From JAHCIE01 sp034431435 (GTDB lineage: Bacteria > Chloroflexota > Anaerolineae > Epilineales > JAHCIE01), in assembly GCA_034431435.1 (NCBI GenBank), contig DAOUDG010000089.1, positions 1-64,000 of the forward strand: a stretch of DNA of 64,000 bases. The letters run 5' to 3'. Positions within the stretch are counted from its first letter, which is position 1. Each line of letters starts with the position of its first letter. The notes beneath the pieces are model-generated. The model saw only the letters and a list, made by a program, of their open reading frames with translations, was not told the DNA's origin and did not search any database. Shown one piece after another: positions 25,169 to 33,732 of this stretch. The position numbers and the translations under genes are program-made.

Positions 25169-26358
25169 GTGCTGACTCAAGTAAGGTTGTAGGATGGCTA
25201 CCGTCATAGAAGGCATGAATACCTCCAAAGACCCGATCTATGTCCGTGAGCTAACGGAGGCCGAGCGACAGGCGCTAGAAGCGGGCTTGCGCGCGGCGGA
25301 CGCCTTTCGGCTGCGGCGCTGCCAGATCGTGCTGGCGAGTGCACGCCAGGAGACGGCCCGCACCATTGCCCGTCACCTCAGTTGTGATGACCAGACCGTC
25401 CGCAATGCCATCCACGACTTCAACGCCAACGGGCTGGCCGCCTTAACCCCTGGCTCGTCGCGTCCGTTGAGCGTCGAGCCGACCTTCGATGCGGCCGGCG
25501 CCGAGCGGTTGAAGGCGCTGATCCACCAGAGCCCGCGCACCTTCGGCCAGGACACCAGTGTCTGGACGTTGGAGTTGGTCGCCGAGGTAGCCTTCGAGCA
25601 GGGCCTGAGCCCCAAGCGCGTCAGCGGCGAGACCATCCGCCAGACGCTCAAGCGCTTGGGCATCGGCTGGAAGCGCGCCAAACGCTGGATCACCAGCCCC
25701 GACCCGCAGTACGCCGCGAAAAAAAGCGGCGGGACCGCTTGATCCGCCTGGCCCAGACGCAGCCAGGGTGGGCGCTGGGCTTTGCCGATGAAGTGTGGTG
25801 GAGCCGCCTGGCCCAGCCCACCATCCACGTCTGGAGCGCGGCCGACGTGACGCCGCACGTGGTCGAGTTGGAACGGCCTAAGGGCGACCCTGACCCCAAA
25901 GCCCTGGCCTGCTACGGTGTGCTGGTGCGGTCCTCGACGCCCCAGCAGGCCGACCAGATGCTGCTGCGCTTCGTTGATGGCCGCCCCGTCAGCGATGTCA
26001 CGTCCGACTTCTTGGCCTGGGGCTGCGAGCGCTTGGCCGCGCAGGGCAAGACGGCCTGGCTGTTGGTCTGGGATAACGCCCCCTGGCATGTCAGTAAGGC
26101 CGTCCGTACCTGGATCAAGCAGCACAACCGCACCGTCAAGACGCAGGGGCAGGGGGTACGTATCCTCGCCTGCTACCTGCCCACCAAGAGCCCCTGGCTC
26201 AACGCCATTGAGCCCAAGTGGCAACACGGCAAACGGGCCGTGGTCGAGCTTGCCCGCCTCTTGACCGCTCAGGAACTGGCCGACCGGGTCTGCGCCTACT
26301 TTGGCTGTCCCCACGAGCCGCACCTATCACTATCCGATAAGGTCGCTTGATCTTGCAC
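25169..26358 (+). mobile_element. IS630-type insertion sequence with TA target
   Basis: The element spans about 1190 bp and carries one transposase in two overlapping frames. The outer ends are imperfect inverted repeats: left GTGCTGACTCAAG, right (reverse strand) GTGCAAGATCAAG, matching at about 12 of the first 18 positions and flanked on both sides by TA (25167-25168 and 26359-26360). TA duplication is the hallmark of IS630/Tc1-mariner elements. The insertion lies between argH and the SulP gene and touches the SulP stop codon. Confidence 0.85.
25194..26350 (+). CDS. IS630 family transposase, two frames joined by -1 frameshift
   Basis: The first frame (25194-25742, 182 residues) is a helix-turn-helix DNA-binding region with ARHLSCDDQTVRNAIHDF. 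The second (from 25739, 203 residues) is the DDE nuclease domain. Asp in GFADEVWW, Asp in LVWDNAPWH and Glu in LNAIEPKW are all present, so the catalytic triad is intact. The frames overlap, and a run of seven A followed by G (25719-25726) is a likely -1 slippage site that would join the upstream KK to RRDRLIRLAQ. If slippage works, the element is potentially active. Confidence 0.85.
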
Positions 26359-28121
26359 TAGTCTCTGGTCTCTGGAAAATCCTCCACCTCGCCCGCCATG
26401 GAGTCGACCAGCGTCACTGCCACGTCGTGCGACCCTGCATACGTGCAGGTATTGCCCGCCCGGTCACAGAAGGGGCACGGCTGGCCGGCTTGCCGACGCT
26501 CGGCTTCCAGGATGGCCTGGTCCGCGCGCCAGAAGAAGTGGTCCTCGCCGAGCTTGCGGGTGAAGCCGGCGCGGTCGAGCAAGCGGCGCACGTCCGGCTG
26601 CACACCCGACAGGTAGAGATCGCCGCCGTGGCTGCGCTGCCGCTCCAGCACCCCCTCCAACGCCTGGACACCCATCACGTCGATGAGGGGCACGCCGCGC
26701 ATGCTGAGGATAGCGACCTTTGACGCTCCCGCCCCCGCCACCGTCTCGCTGAAGATGTTCGCCGCGCCGAAGAACAGTGGTCCGCTAATGAAGTACACGT
26801 GCACCAGGGGACAGGCTGTGACCAGGGTGTGGCCCTGGGCCTGCATGCGCTGGATGTCCACCTCCTGGCGCTCGATGCGGATGTCGCTAATCTGGCGCAG
26901 GAAGATGATCGTCGACAGGGCCACGCCCAACAGGATGGCCTGGGTCAGGTCCAGCCATACCGTCGCCAGCATCGTCACCAGGAAGGCGGTCACCGCCCCC
27001 TTGAGGCGGTGGCTGAACAGAAACTCGATGGTGTGCCACTCGTTCATGCGCCACGCCGTCACCATCAGTACCCCCGCCAGTGCGGCCAGGGGCACACGCG
27101 CGATGATGGGGCCAAACAATAGCGCGGCGATCAGAATCGCCACCGCGTGGATGATGCTGGACAGCCGCGTCTGCGCGCCGCTCTTGATGTTGACGCTGGT
27201 ACGGGCGATGGCGGCCGTGGCGGGCACACCGCCGAAGAAGGGGATGACGATATTGCCGATGCCCTGGGCGATGAGTTCCTGGTCATTGTCGGCCTTGACC
27301 TGGGTCATGTTGCCCGCGACCGACGCGCATAGCAGGCTCTCGATGGCCCCCAGGGCGGCGATAGACACGGCGGGAATGATCAGTTGGGGCACGTCGCCCC
27401 AGGGAATGTCGCCGAGCTTGAGACGGTCGTCCAGGATGAGCTGGCGCGGAATCTCGCCGATGGTGGGCACATCCCAACCCAGTCCGGCCACCAACAGCGT
27501 CGCCAAGATGATGCCAACCAGCGAGCCGGGTACGCCGCGCGTCCAGCGTGGCGCGATGATCATCACGGCGATGACCAGCAACCCGACGGCGACGGCCTCC
27601 CAGTCGGGCGTGACAGGGTGGGTCACGTAGCCGAGCAGCTTCTCAACGCTGTTCTCGGCGGCGGGCGTCTGCACCCCCAGGAAATTGTCGATCTGCCCGA
27701 TGGCGATGATGAGGGCGATGCCCGATGTGAACCCGGCAATGACCGGCGAGGGGATGAAAGCGACGATCTTGCCCAGGCGAAAGATGCCCGCCGCCACAAT
27801 CATCGTGCCCGCCAGCACCCCCGCCACCCACACGCCGGGCATACCATAGCGCGACGACAGCACGATGAGCACCGCCGACATGGCCCCCGTGGGTCCGGAG
27901 ACCTGGTAGGGTGAGCCGCCCAGCGCGCCGATGACGATGCCGGCCACGACCGCGGTGATCACGCCCGCCGCCGCCGTCGCGCCACCCGCCACACCGAAGG
28001 CCAGCGCCAGGGGCAACGCGACCGCTGCCACCGTCAGCCCCGCCAGGGTATCCTTCTGGAAGGTGGTCAGGTTGTATCCAGCGAACTCATGCCGCCACAG
28101 CTTCAAGGGCAGGATGACCAT
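26358..28121 (-). CDS. SulP family anion transporter with STAS domain
   Basis: This inner-membrane transporter of 587 residues moves sulfate, bicarbonate or a similar anion. The membrane domain starts after KDTLAGLTVAAVALPLALAF and contains SGPTGAMSAVL and GFTSGIALIIAIGQ, typical SulP helices. A cytoplasmic STAS domain covers about residues 430-550 (RGVPLIDVMGVQALEGVL). The tail carries four cysteines or near-cysteine pairs (CPFCDRAGNTC), an unusual feature that could bind metal. The stop codon TAG is shared with the end of the IS630 element. No carbonic anhydrase gene is adjacent, so the anion is undecided. Confidence 0.88.
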   Translation of the reverse strand: MVILPLKLWRHEFAGYNLTTFQKDTLAGLTVAAVALPLALAFGVAGGATAAAGVITAVVAGIVIGALGGSPYQVSGPTGAMSAVLIVLSSRYGMPGVWVAGVLAGTMIVAAGIFRLGKIVAFIPSPVIAGFTSGIALIIAIGQIDNFLGVQTPAAENSVEKLLGYVTHPVTPDWEAVAVGLLVIAVMIIAPRWTRGVPGSLVGIILATLLVAGLGWDVPTIGEIPRQLILDDRLKLGDIPWGDVPQLIIPAVSIAALGAIESLLCASVAGNMTQVKADNDQELIAQGIGNIVIPFFGGVPATAAIARTSVNIKSGAQTRLSSIIHAVAILIAALLFGPIIARVPLAALAGVLMVTAWRMNEWHTIEFLFSHRLKGAVTAFLVTMLATVWLDLTQAILLGVALSTIIFLRQISDIRIERQEVDIQRMQAQGHTLVTACPLVHVYFISGPLFFGAANIFSETVAGAGASKVAILSMRGVPLIDVMGVQALEGVLERQRSHGGDLYLSGVQPDVRRLLDRAGFTRKLGEDHFFWRADQAILEAERRQAGQPCPFCDRAGNTCTYAGSHDVAVTLVDSMAGEVEDFPETRD

Positions 28122-28152
28122 GCCAACCCCTCATCGTCTGACAGGCCGAAAA

Positions 28153-28356
28153 TCACGAGCCGCCCTTACGAGGCCCTTGCCGCGTCGCCCACCATAGCCC
28201 ACCACCGGCGAAGGCCAGCAGGCCCAGGCACGTCGTTGCCGCGACCAGCGACCCGCCCCAGCCCATGCTCTCGCCCAACTTGTAGCCCATCCACCAGAAG
28301 CGATAAGCCAGGTAGATAGCCAGCGCAATCATGAACACGATGCCGAGCCGATTCAT
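28153..28356 (-). CDS. Small two-helix membrane protein
   Basis: I do not recognise this protein of 67 residues. Two hydrophobic helices (about 4-22 and 33-55) flank a Gly-rich GYKLGESMGWGG turn, and the tail is basic. ATG at 28356 was preferred over a GTG 24 bases upstream because it has a weak GGCAGG site. It lies 31 bases before the SulP start on the same strand and downstream of a good promoter, so it may be a small accessory protein of the transporter. Confidence 0.6.
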   Translation of the reverse strand: MNRLGIVFMIALAIYLAYRFWWMGYKLGESMGWGGSLVAATTCLGLLAFAGGGLWWATRQGPRKGGS

Positions 28357-28418
28357 GCCTGCCGCGTTTCTAGGGGTCACGCCGCGACCCGATTGAGTGG
28401 GGGGTAGGGAACGAGGTC

Positions 28419-28447
28419 ATTATACGCCGCGCGTCGCGGCGGCACAA
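28419..28447 (-). promoter_or_regulatory. Promoter for the small membrane protein and SulP genes
   Basis: On the minus strand TTGTGC (28442-28447) and a perfect TATAAT (28419-28424) are spaced by 17 bases. Transcription would start about 55 bases before the ATG at 28356. Confidence 0.62.
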
Positions 28448-28463
28448 GAATGCCGACGCTGAA

Positions 28464-28492
28464 TTGCGCGGTCTGGCAACCTGCGCCATAAT
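28464..28492 (+). promoter_or_regulatory. Promoter for the alkyl-DHAP synthase gene
   Basis: TTGCGC (28464-28469) and CATAAT (28487-28492) are spaced by 17 bases, 31 bases upstream of the ATG at 28524. It is divergent from, and close to, the SulP promoter. Confidence 0.58.
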
Positions 28493-28523
28493 TTCGCCCC
28501 GACATCAGCTCAGGAGTAGAGGT

Positions 28524-30290
28524 ATGGCCGACAAAGACCTTGACCGACGTGCTGGCGCCCTGGACGATACGCTCTGGGGCCACAAGTGGGGTTTCAAGGA
28601 TACCCGCTTCGTCGTGCGCCCCGACCGCTCAGTGTACGTGACAGGCAGCCGCTATGCCATCTCCGGCCCCGATATGCCGGATTTCATTCCCTTTGCCGAG
28701 GAGATGCTCCAGATCAAGTTTGACCTGGCCGACTTGAAACCGGAGCGCCAGGACAAGCCCGTGCCGTCGCCGCGCGTGAACCCTGCCTTCACCCGCGCCC
28801 TGGCCGAGGCGTTCCCCGCCACGCAGGTCAGCCAGGACGACGATGAGCGTCTGCTGCACAGCCACGGTCAGACCACCGCCGATGAGGTCTACAAGGTGCT
28901 GTACAGCGCGCTGGAACGGGTGGCCGACCTGGTCGTCTATCCGGAGTCGGAGGCCGATGCCGAGCGCATCGTTCTCCTGGCGCAGACCCACAATGTGGTA
29001 CTCGTGCCCTATGGGGGTGGCACAAGTGTCAGCGCGGCCCTCAAGCTGCCCGCCGACGAGGACCGCATGATCGTTGTGGTGGACATGCGCCGCATGAACA
29101 GAATCGAGTGGATCGACCGCGAGAATTACCGGGCCAGTGTCCAGGCCGGCATCACCGGCCGGCAGTTGGAGGAGGCGCTGGCCGCCGAGGGCTTTACCAG
29201 CGGCCACGAGCCAGACAGTATGGAGCTGTCAACCCTGGGCGGCTGGATTGCTACCAACGCCAGTGGCATGAAGAAGAACCGCTACGGCAACATCGAGGAC
29301 ATCGTCGAGAATATCACGATGGTCACGCCGCGTGGGGTGGTGGAGCAGGCGGCAGCCATGCCGCGCATCGCCCTGGGCATGCAGTTACAGAATCTACTCT
29401 TCGGCAGCGAAGGCAATCTGGGCCTGATCACACGGGCTGTCATTCGCCTGTACAGGCTGCCCGAGGTCAAGAAGTATGGCTCGCTGGTGTTCCCCGACTT
29501 CGAGACCGGCGTCGCTTTCCTGTATGCCCTGACCCGAGCCGGGGTGCTGCCGGCCAGTATCCGCTTGGTGGACAATATCCAGTTTCGCTTCGGCCAGGCC
29601 CTCAAGCCGCGCCCCACGCGGCAGCAAGCCCTGGTGGGCAAGGCCCAGAAGGCGTATTTGCTGCGGGTGAAGGGCTTCGACCCCCATACATTGTGCGCAG
29701 CGACTATCGTGATGGAAGGTTCGGCCGACGAGGTGGCCTACCAGGAGAAGATCGTCAACCGGCTGGCGGCCCAGTATGGTGGCGTGGCGGGCGGCGCGGC
29801 CAACGGTCGACGCGGCTATATGCTGACCTACGCCATCGCCTACATCCGAGACTTCCTTATCGACTACCAGATTCTCGGCGAGACCTACGAGACGACCGTC
29901 CCGTGGGACAAGATTCGCGAGGTCATCGACGCCGTGACGCGCAAGGCCGAAGAGCAGCACCAGGCCTACGGGCTACCGGGCCGCGCCTATGTCTCGCCGC
30001 GCATCACGCAACTCTATCATACCGGCGTGTGCATCTACTTCACCCACGGCTTCTGTGCGAAGGGCGTCCGCGACCCCGATCGTGTCTTCAGCGCGATCGA
30101 GCACAGTCTGCGCGAGACGATCATCGCCCATGGCGGCTCTATTTCTCACCACCACGGTGTGGGCAAGATTCGCAAGGACTTCATGGGCGACACCATCTCG
30201 CCCACGACTGTTGAGCTGCTCAAGGCCGTCAAGCAGGCCGACGATCCCGACAACATCTTCGGCATTCGCAACAACATCTTCACCGACTAG
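28524..30290 (+). CDS. Alkyldihydroxyacetonephosphate synthase homologue (FAD, ether-lipid enzyme)
   Basis: This FAD-binding oxidase-fold protein of 588 residues aligns along its whole length with animal alkylglycerone-phosphate synthase, which swaps the acyl chain of acyl-DHAP for a fatty alcohol to make the ether bond. Shared landmarks are the N-terminal WGFKDTRF, VPYGGGTSVS (FAD loop), GHEPDSMELSTLGGW, SGMKKNRYGNIEDIV, ASIRLVDNIQF (holding the active-site Arg), GVCIYFTHGF and the histidine-rich SISHHHGVGKIRK near 540-550. ATG at 28524 follows GGAG. Glycolate-oxidase-like relatives lack this SHHHGVGK context, so I favour AGPS. It faces a WS/DGAT gene with a 5-base gap. Confidence 0.85.
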   Translation: MADKDLDRRAGALDDTLWGHKWGFKDTRFVVRPDRSVYVTGSRYAISGPDMPDFIPFAEEMLQIKFDLADLKPERQDKPVPSPRVNPAFTRALAEAFPATQVSQDDDERLLHSHGQTTADEVYKVLYSALERVADLVVYPESEADAERIVLLAQTHNVVLVPYGGGTSVSAALKLPADEDRMIVVVDMRRMNRIEWIDRENYRASVQAGITGRQLEEALAAEGFTSGHEPDSMELSTLGGWIATNASGMKKNRYGNIEDIVENITMVTPRGVVEQAAAMPRIALGMQLQNLLFGSEGNLGLITRAVIRLYRLPEVKKYGSLVFPDFETGVAFLYALTRAGVLPASIRLVDNIQFRFGQALKPRPTRQQALVGKAQKAYLLRVKGFDPHTLCAATIVMEGSADEVAYQEKIVNRLAAQYGGVAGGAANGRRGYMLTYAIAYIRDFLIDYQILGETYETTVPWDKIREVIDAVTRKAEEQHQAYGLPGRAYVSPRITQLYHTGVCIYFTHGFCAKGVRDPDRVFSAIEHSLRETIIAHGGSISHHHGVGKIRKDFMGDTISPTTVELLKAVKQADDPDNIFGIRNNIFTD

Positions 30291-30295
30291 CGCCG

Positions 30296-31825
30296 CTACT
30301 GGCCCTGCGGCTGGTGCACGCGGCAGTAGGGGGAGCCGGGCAGCGGGTAGTTGCGGCAGGGCGCGCCGCTCTTGGTGGTGGCGGCGCATCGCGTTGTGGC
30401 GGGGCGCGGTGTCGCCGCCGCCTCGGCTGCGGCAGTGGCGCGGGCAACCTCGCCCAGTTGCTCGAACTCGATGCGGAAGCGGTCGGTGATGACGTGCGGG
30501 TCGGGCACAATACCCGCGTCGCTGATGACGCCCAGCGTGACCTCGCCGTTGTAGCTGAAGATGCTGATGCCGACGCTCATGTCGATGGCGTGAGGAACCC
30601 AGAACAGCATATGCTCGATGGGGCTACCCGCCAGGTAGAGCTTGCGACGTGGCCCCGCCACGTTGGTGAACACCACCCCCGCCTTGCTGGAAAACAGCGC
30701 CGATACCAGGTCCTCAGTGGTTTTCGGCGTGCGGCCCATGACCGACATCACCGCCAGCAGCACCGCCGCCTCCGGTGATCGCTTGATACGGTCCATGGCC
30801 CGTTTGGTGGCCCGCAGTCGGTCGAGCGGCCGGGATTCGCCCACCGGCAGCGGCAGGAACACCAGGCCGAACTCGTTGCCCAGGTCGAAGGCTTTCTCCG
30901 GTCGCCGCAGATCGACGGGGACCACGGCGCGCAGGGTGGTCTGCCCCAGGTCCGCGCCGCGCAGGGTCAGGTAGTGGCGAAGCGCGCCGGCCATGCCCGC
31001 CACCAGCACATCGTTGACCGTGGCGTTGAGGGCGCGACCGATGGCCTTGACGGCGTCAAGGGGCACTGGGTCGGAGTAGGCCACGCGCTGCTGGCCGGTC
31101 AGGTGGCCGTGGAGGGGTGCGGCGCTGTCGGGCATCTTGACGGCGGTCAGGGCAGCGATGCCGACGCCCTCGGCCGCTAGGCGCGCCTTGTGCAGGGTGT
31201 CCGTCGGGTGTGTCACCAGATCGAGGCTATCTTGGACCAGTCCGCCGACGGCCTTCGCCGGGCCGGTGACGAGACGGGTGGGGTGGAACAGGGTGTCGAG
31301 CATGCCGCCGCGCTTTTTCCTGGCCTTGACGGGTAGTGGGACCAGCGATGCATCGGGGGTCTCGTCCAGCAGGAGGGTACTCACGGCCATCATGGCCGTG
31401 CCGTCGGCGATGCAGTGGTGGAAGCGGGTAATCACGGCGCTGCCGCCGCCCACGTTGTCGACGACGTGAACCTGCCACAGGGGGCGCTCGTAGTCGATGC
31501 TGGTGCTCGCCAGGTCATCGATGAGGGCGAGCAGATCATCCTTCGTTCCCGGCGCTGGGAGGGCGACGTGATGCACGTGATTGTCGATGTCGAAGAGGGG
31601 GTCTGGCTCCCAATATAGCGTCGGGGTGGGCAGCATGCGCTCAACGACGCGGGAGCGGAAGCGCGAGAAGGGCAGTAGCCGCTCGGCGAAGACGTCTCTC
31701 ACACGCTGGAAGTCGACAGGCGTTCCCAACACGACCAGGCTGGTCACCATGACGTGGTTGGCTGGCCGGTCCATGCGGTACCATACGCTGTCGACCGGGC
31801 TAAGGGGGATTGTCGTGCCGGACAT
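30296..31825 (-). CDS. WS/DGAT/MGAT-type acyltransferase with C-terminal Cys-rich tail
   Basis: This is a wax ester synthase / diacylglycerol acyltransferase family protein of 509 residues. The catalytic HHxxxDG motif is intact in RFHHCIADGT near residues 135-143, and the N-terminal PLSPVDSVWYRMDRP and C-terminal VTNVAGPRRKLYLAG are family landmarks. After residue 475 an unusual tail carries C-x9-C-x10-C-x2-H (CAATTKSGAPC ... YCRVH), which looks like a small zinc-binding motif. The protein would join fatty acyl-CoA to a fatty alcohol or diacylglycerol. It is convergent with the alkyl-DHAP synthase gene. Confidence 0.87.
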   Translation of the reverse strand: MSGTTIPLSPVDSVWYRMDRPANHVMVTSLVVLGTPVDFQRVRDVFAERLLPFSRFRSRVVERMLPTPTLYWEPDPLFDIDNHVHHVALPAPGTKDDLLALIDDLASTSIDYERPLWQVHVVDNVGGGSAVITRFHHCIADGTAMMAVSTLLLDETPDASLVPLPVKARKKRGGMLDTLFHPTRLVTGPAKAVGGLVQDSLDLVTHPTDTLHKARLAAEGVGIAALTAVKMPDSAAPLHGHLTGQQRVAYSDPVPLDAVKAIGRALNATVNDVLVAGMAGALRHYLTLRGADLGQTTLRAVVPVDLRRPEKAFDLGNEFGLVFLPLPVGESRPLDRLRATKRAMDRIKRSPEAAVLLAVMSVMGRTPKTTEDLVSALFSSKAGVVFTNVAGPRRKLYLAGSPIEHMLFWVPHAIDMSVGISIFSYNGEVTLGVISDAGIVPDPHVITDRFRIEFEQLGEVARATAAAEAAATPRPATTRCAATTKSGAPCRNYPLPGSPYCRVHQPQGQ

Positions 31826-31877
31826 GCGCGCCTCCAGGATCGAGCCGTCCCAAATTGGGGGGATGGCGGTTTTCCCT

Positions 31878-31905
31878 ATGATACGCTAATGCCGCCTGGA
31901 TGCAA
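31878..31905 (-). promoter_or_regulatory. Possible promoter for the WS/DGAT gene
   Basis: On the minus strand TTGCAT (31900-31905) and TATCAT (31878-31883) are spaced by 16 bases, about 50 bases upstream of the start codon. Confidence 0.42.
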
Positions 31906-31967
31906 TGGATATCGGTGGAGGGGCCGCACCGACAGAGGAAGGCTTCGCCACTGACGGACCCAAGACG

Positions 31968-32018
31968 AAGGACCGAGGACCAATGGGAACTCCCGGATCG
32001 GTCCCCGGTCTTCCGTTG
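31968..32018. terminator. GACGAAGGACC-type hairpin after the dioxygenase-like gene
   Basis: An imperfect stem pairs GAAGGACCGAGGACC with GGTCCCCGGTCTTCC just past the stop of the intradiol-dioxygenase-like gene on the minus strand. It shares the GACGAAGGACC motif with elements near 1716, 34390 and 61520. Confidence 0.5.
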
Positions 32019-32021
32019 GCT

Positions 32022-32816
32022 TTAGCGTCCCGGCAGGACGAAGTGGAATGTGCCCACCTCGCCGTCGGCGGCTGGCTGCACGTCGGCGAGCAGCCTGGCG
32101 TTGTAGATACTATCGCGGGTGTTGGCTGTCTCACCGGGGAAGTAGACCTGCGTGGTCAGGACGGGACCGTTGGGCGCGCTGACCTTGACGTGGATGTGGC
32201 GAGTGCGGCCGGGGTACAAGCCGGGGATGACGGTCTCCAACTCGTAGCGGCCGTTAGCGTCCGTGAGCTGGTAACCGCGTAGCTTGTAGCCGGCGTTGTC
32301 GTACTGCCCGTCGGCGTCGGCCTGCCAGAAGTCGACGCGGGCGTTGGCGACGGGCTTGCAGTCGGCGGTGAAGACGTAGCCGCTCAGGATGAGCTTCGTG
32401 CCGCTCATGCCGGACTGGAGCAGGTCGGTCGCCTGGGGTGGGTTGGCTTTGTAGTAGGGTCCTTCGGTTTGGGCGGGCGTCACTGCACCGACGGTGCATG
32501 CGCCGGCCGGGGCTGCGGCCTGGGCGACGGTGGGGGCGGCTGTCGGTTGGACCGGCGTGGCGGTGGGGGCGCTCGTGGGCCGTGCGGTGGGGGCGGCGGT
32601 GGGCGCGCTCGTGGGCGCTGTGGTTGGCGGTGCTGGGGCCGTCGTGGGGACGGCCGGCGCGGCGGTGGGCTGGACCGGCGCGGCGGGGATGGGGGTGGCC
32701 TGTGCCTGGGCCACGGGCGCGGCCGGGGGCGACGCCGGGGTCGTGTTGCAGGCGGCTAGCAGCGCGGGCAGGGCGAGCGCCAGGGAAACGTAGCGAAGCC
32801 GTGGGCCAAAACGCAT
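32022..32816 (-). CDS. Secreted lipoprotein with intradiol ring-cleavage dioxygenase-like domain
   Basis: The signal peptide ends in lipobox LLAAC with Cys23 as the lipidated residue. An Ala/Pro/Thr-rich linker (about residues 25-105) built from APTSAPTAAPT-like repeats leads to a beta domain with TEGPYY, a landmark of protocatechuate 3,4-dioxygenase and relatives. It also has RGYQLTDANGRYELETVIPG and TRHIHVKV, which hold the expected Tyr and His iron ligands. It would sit on the cell surface or outer membrane face. Extracellular members of this family have no agreed substrate. Confidence 0.82.
   Translation of the reverse strand: MRFGPRLRYVSLALALPALLAACNTTPASPPAAPVAQAQATPIPAAPVQPTAAPAVPTTAPAPPTTAPTSAPTAAPTARPTSAPTATPVQPTAAPTVAQAAAPAGACTVGAVTPAQTEGPYYKANPPQATDLLQSGMSGTKLILSGYVFTADCKPVANARVDFWQADADGQYDNAGYKLRGYQLTDANGRYELETVIPGLYPGRTRHIHVKVSAPNGPVLTTQVYFPGETANTRDSIYNARLLADVQPAADGEVGTFHFVLPGR
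32515..32745 (-). repeat. Ala/Pro/Thr codon repeat in lipoprotein linker
   Basis: The coding sequence of the lipoprotein linker repeats short GCC/CCG/ACG-rich units translating to APT, TSAPT and PTAAP. It is low-complexity and likely to vary in length between strains. Confidence 0.6.
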
Positions 32817-33008
32817 AGGGGTACTCCTTGCGGCCGCCGACTCGAAGTCGTGGCGAGAACGGGAAGCTCGCTTCCAGCGGGCTGGCGTGGGTGCGGCCAG
32901 CCGGGGTTGGAACGGGTCTGGTCGGTGAGCCGGCCGAGGCAGGCTTCGCGCGGCGCCGGGCGAGGACCTGACTATAGTCTAGACCGCCACGGATGTTGGC
33001 GCAATTCC

Positions 33009-33704
33009 TCACGCCCGTGCAGGGCGGGGCACGGCGCGGTGGCGGTGGAGGATACGGTACACAGTCAGCGCCGCGACGCTGGCGGTGGCGAGGCCGTACA
33101 TGCCCAGGACGAGGAAGTTGCCGTTGTCCGTACCCGCCAGTAGACCGTGCAGCGTGACGAGGACGAAGACGACGAAGGTTCCGTAGTGGAGGCTGCGCCA
33201 CGCGCGGTGGCCGATGACGCGCCGTAAATAGTAGGTGAGGGTGGCGGGCAGCGCGACATACAGGGCCAGCTGGCCCAGGCCGACCCACAGGGGGCGATAC
33301 TCGGAACTGGCGAAGGGCACGAGTAACTGGCCGATGGTGTAGCCGATGTAGCGGTCGCCGAGCAGGACCAGGACGTGAACAGTGATGAAGGCCAGGGCCA
33401 GCAAGCCGCTGAACTGGTGCAGGTCAACGACCGTCGGCCCGCCCGGCCAGGCCCGCGCCAGGCGGTTGGTGATGCTCAGGCCCAGCATGACGGACAGCCA
33501 CACCAGGCCGTAGCCGACCAGCCCCGCCGCCCGCGACGTGTACCAGTAAGCTTTGGGAGCAGAGCCGCTCAGGGCGGCGAGCCAGCCGTCGACCCAGCCG
33601 GGGGCGATGACGGCGACGGCGAAGGCAGCAGCCAGGATGCCCAGCAACGTCAGCAGGATGATGTTGACCGACAGCACAACAGGCAGGGTTTTTGAGTCGT
33701 CCAT
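33009..33704 (-). CDS. Ferric-reductase-like transmembrane haem protein
   Basis: This 231-residue polytopic membrane protein has the ferric reductase / MsrQ-like fold. About six helices include the haem-ligand candidates in DLHQFSGLLALAFITVH and HRAWRSLHYGTFVVFVLVTLH, with two His pairs one helix turn apart. There is no FAD/NAD domain, so it needs a partner for electron input. ATG at 33704 follows a weak TAGGT site. The same strand carries a Pro/Gln-rich membrane-anchored protein 28 bases upstream, and the dioxygenase-like lipoprotein downstream. Confidence 0.78.
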   Translation of the reverse strand: MDDSKTLPVVLSVNIILLTLLGILAAAFAVAVIAPGWVDGWLAALSGSAPKAYWYTSRAAGLVGYGLVWLSVMLGLSITNRLARAWPGGPTVVDLHQFSGLLALAFITVHVLVLLGDRYIGYTIGQLLVPFASSEYRPLWVGLGQLALYVALPATLTYYLRRVIGHRAWRSLHYGTFVVFVLVTLHGLLAGTDNGNFLVLGMYGLATASVAALTVYRILHRHRAVPRPARA

Positions 33705-33732
33705 GTTACCTACGGCGTTGGGAGAGGTGGGA

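Noticed and set aside
28524..30290. Glycolate oxidase GlcD annotation for the FAD protein
   Set aside because: The SHHHGVGK and WGFKDTRF segments and overall match favour alkyl-DHAP synthase.
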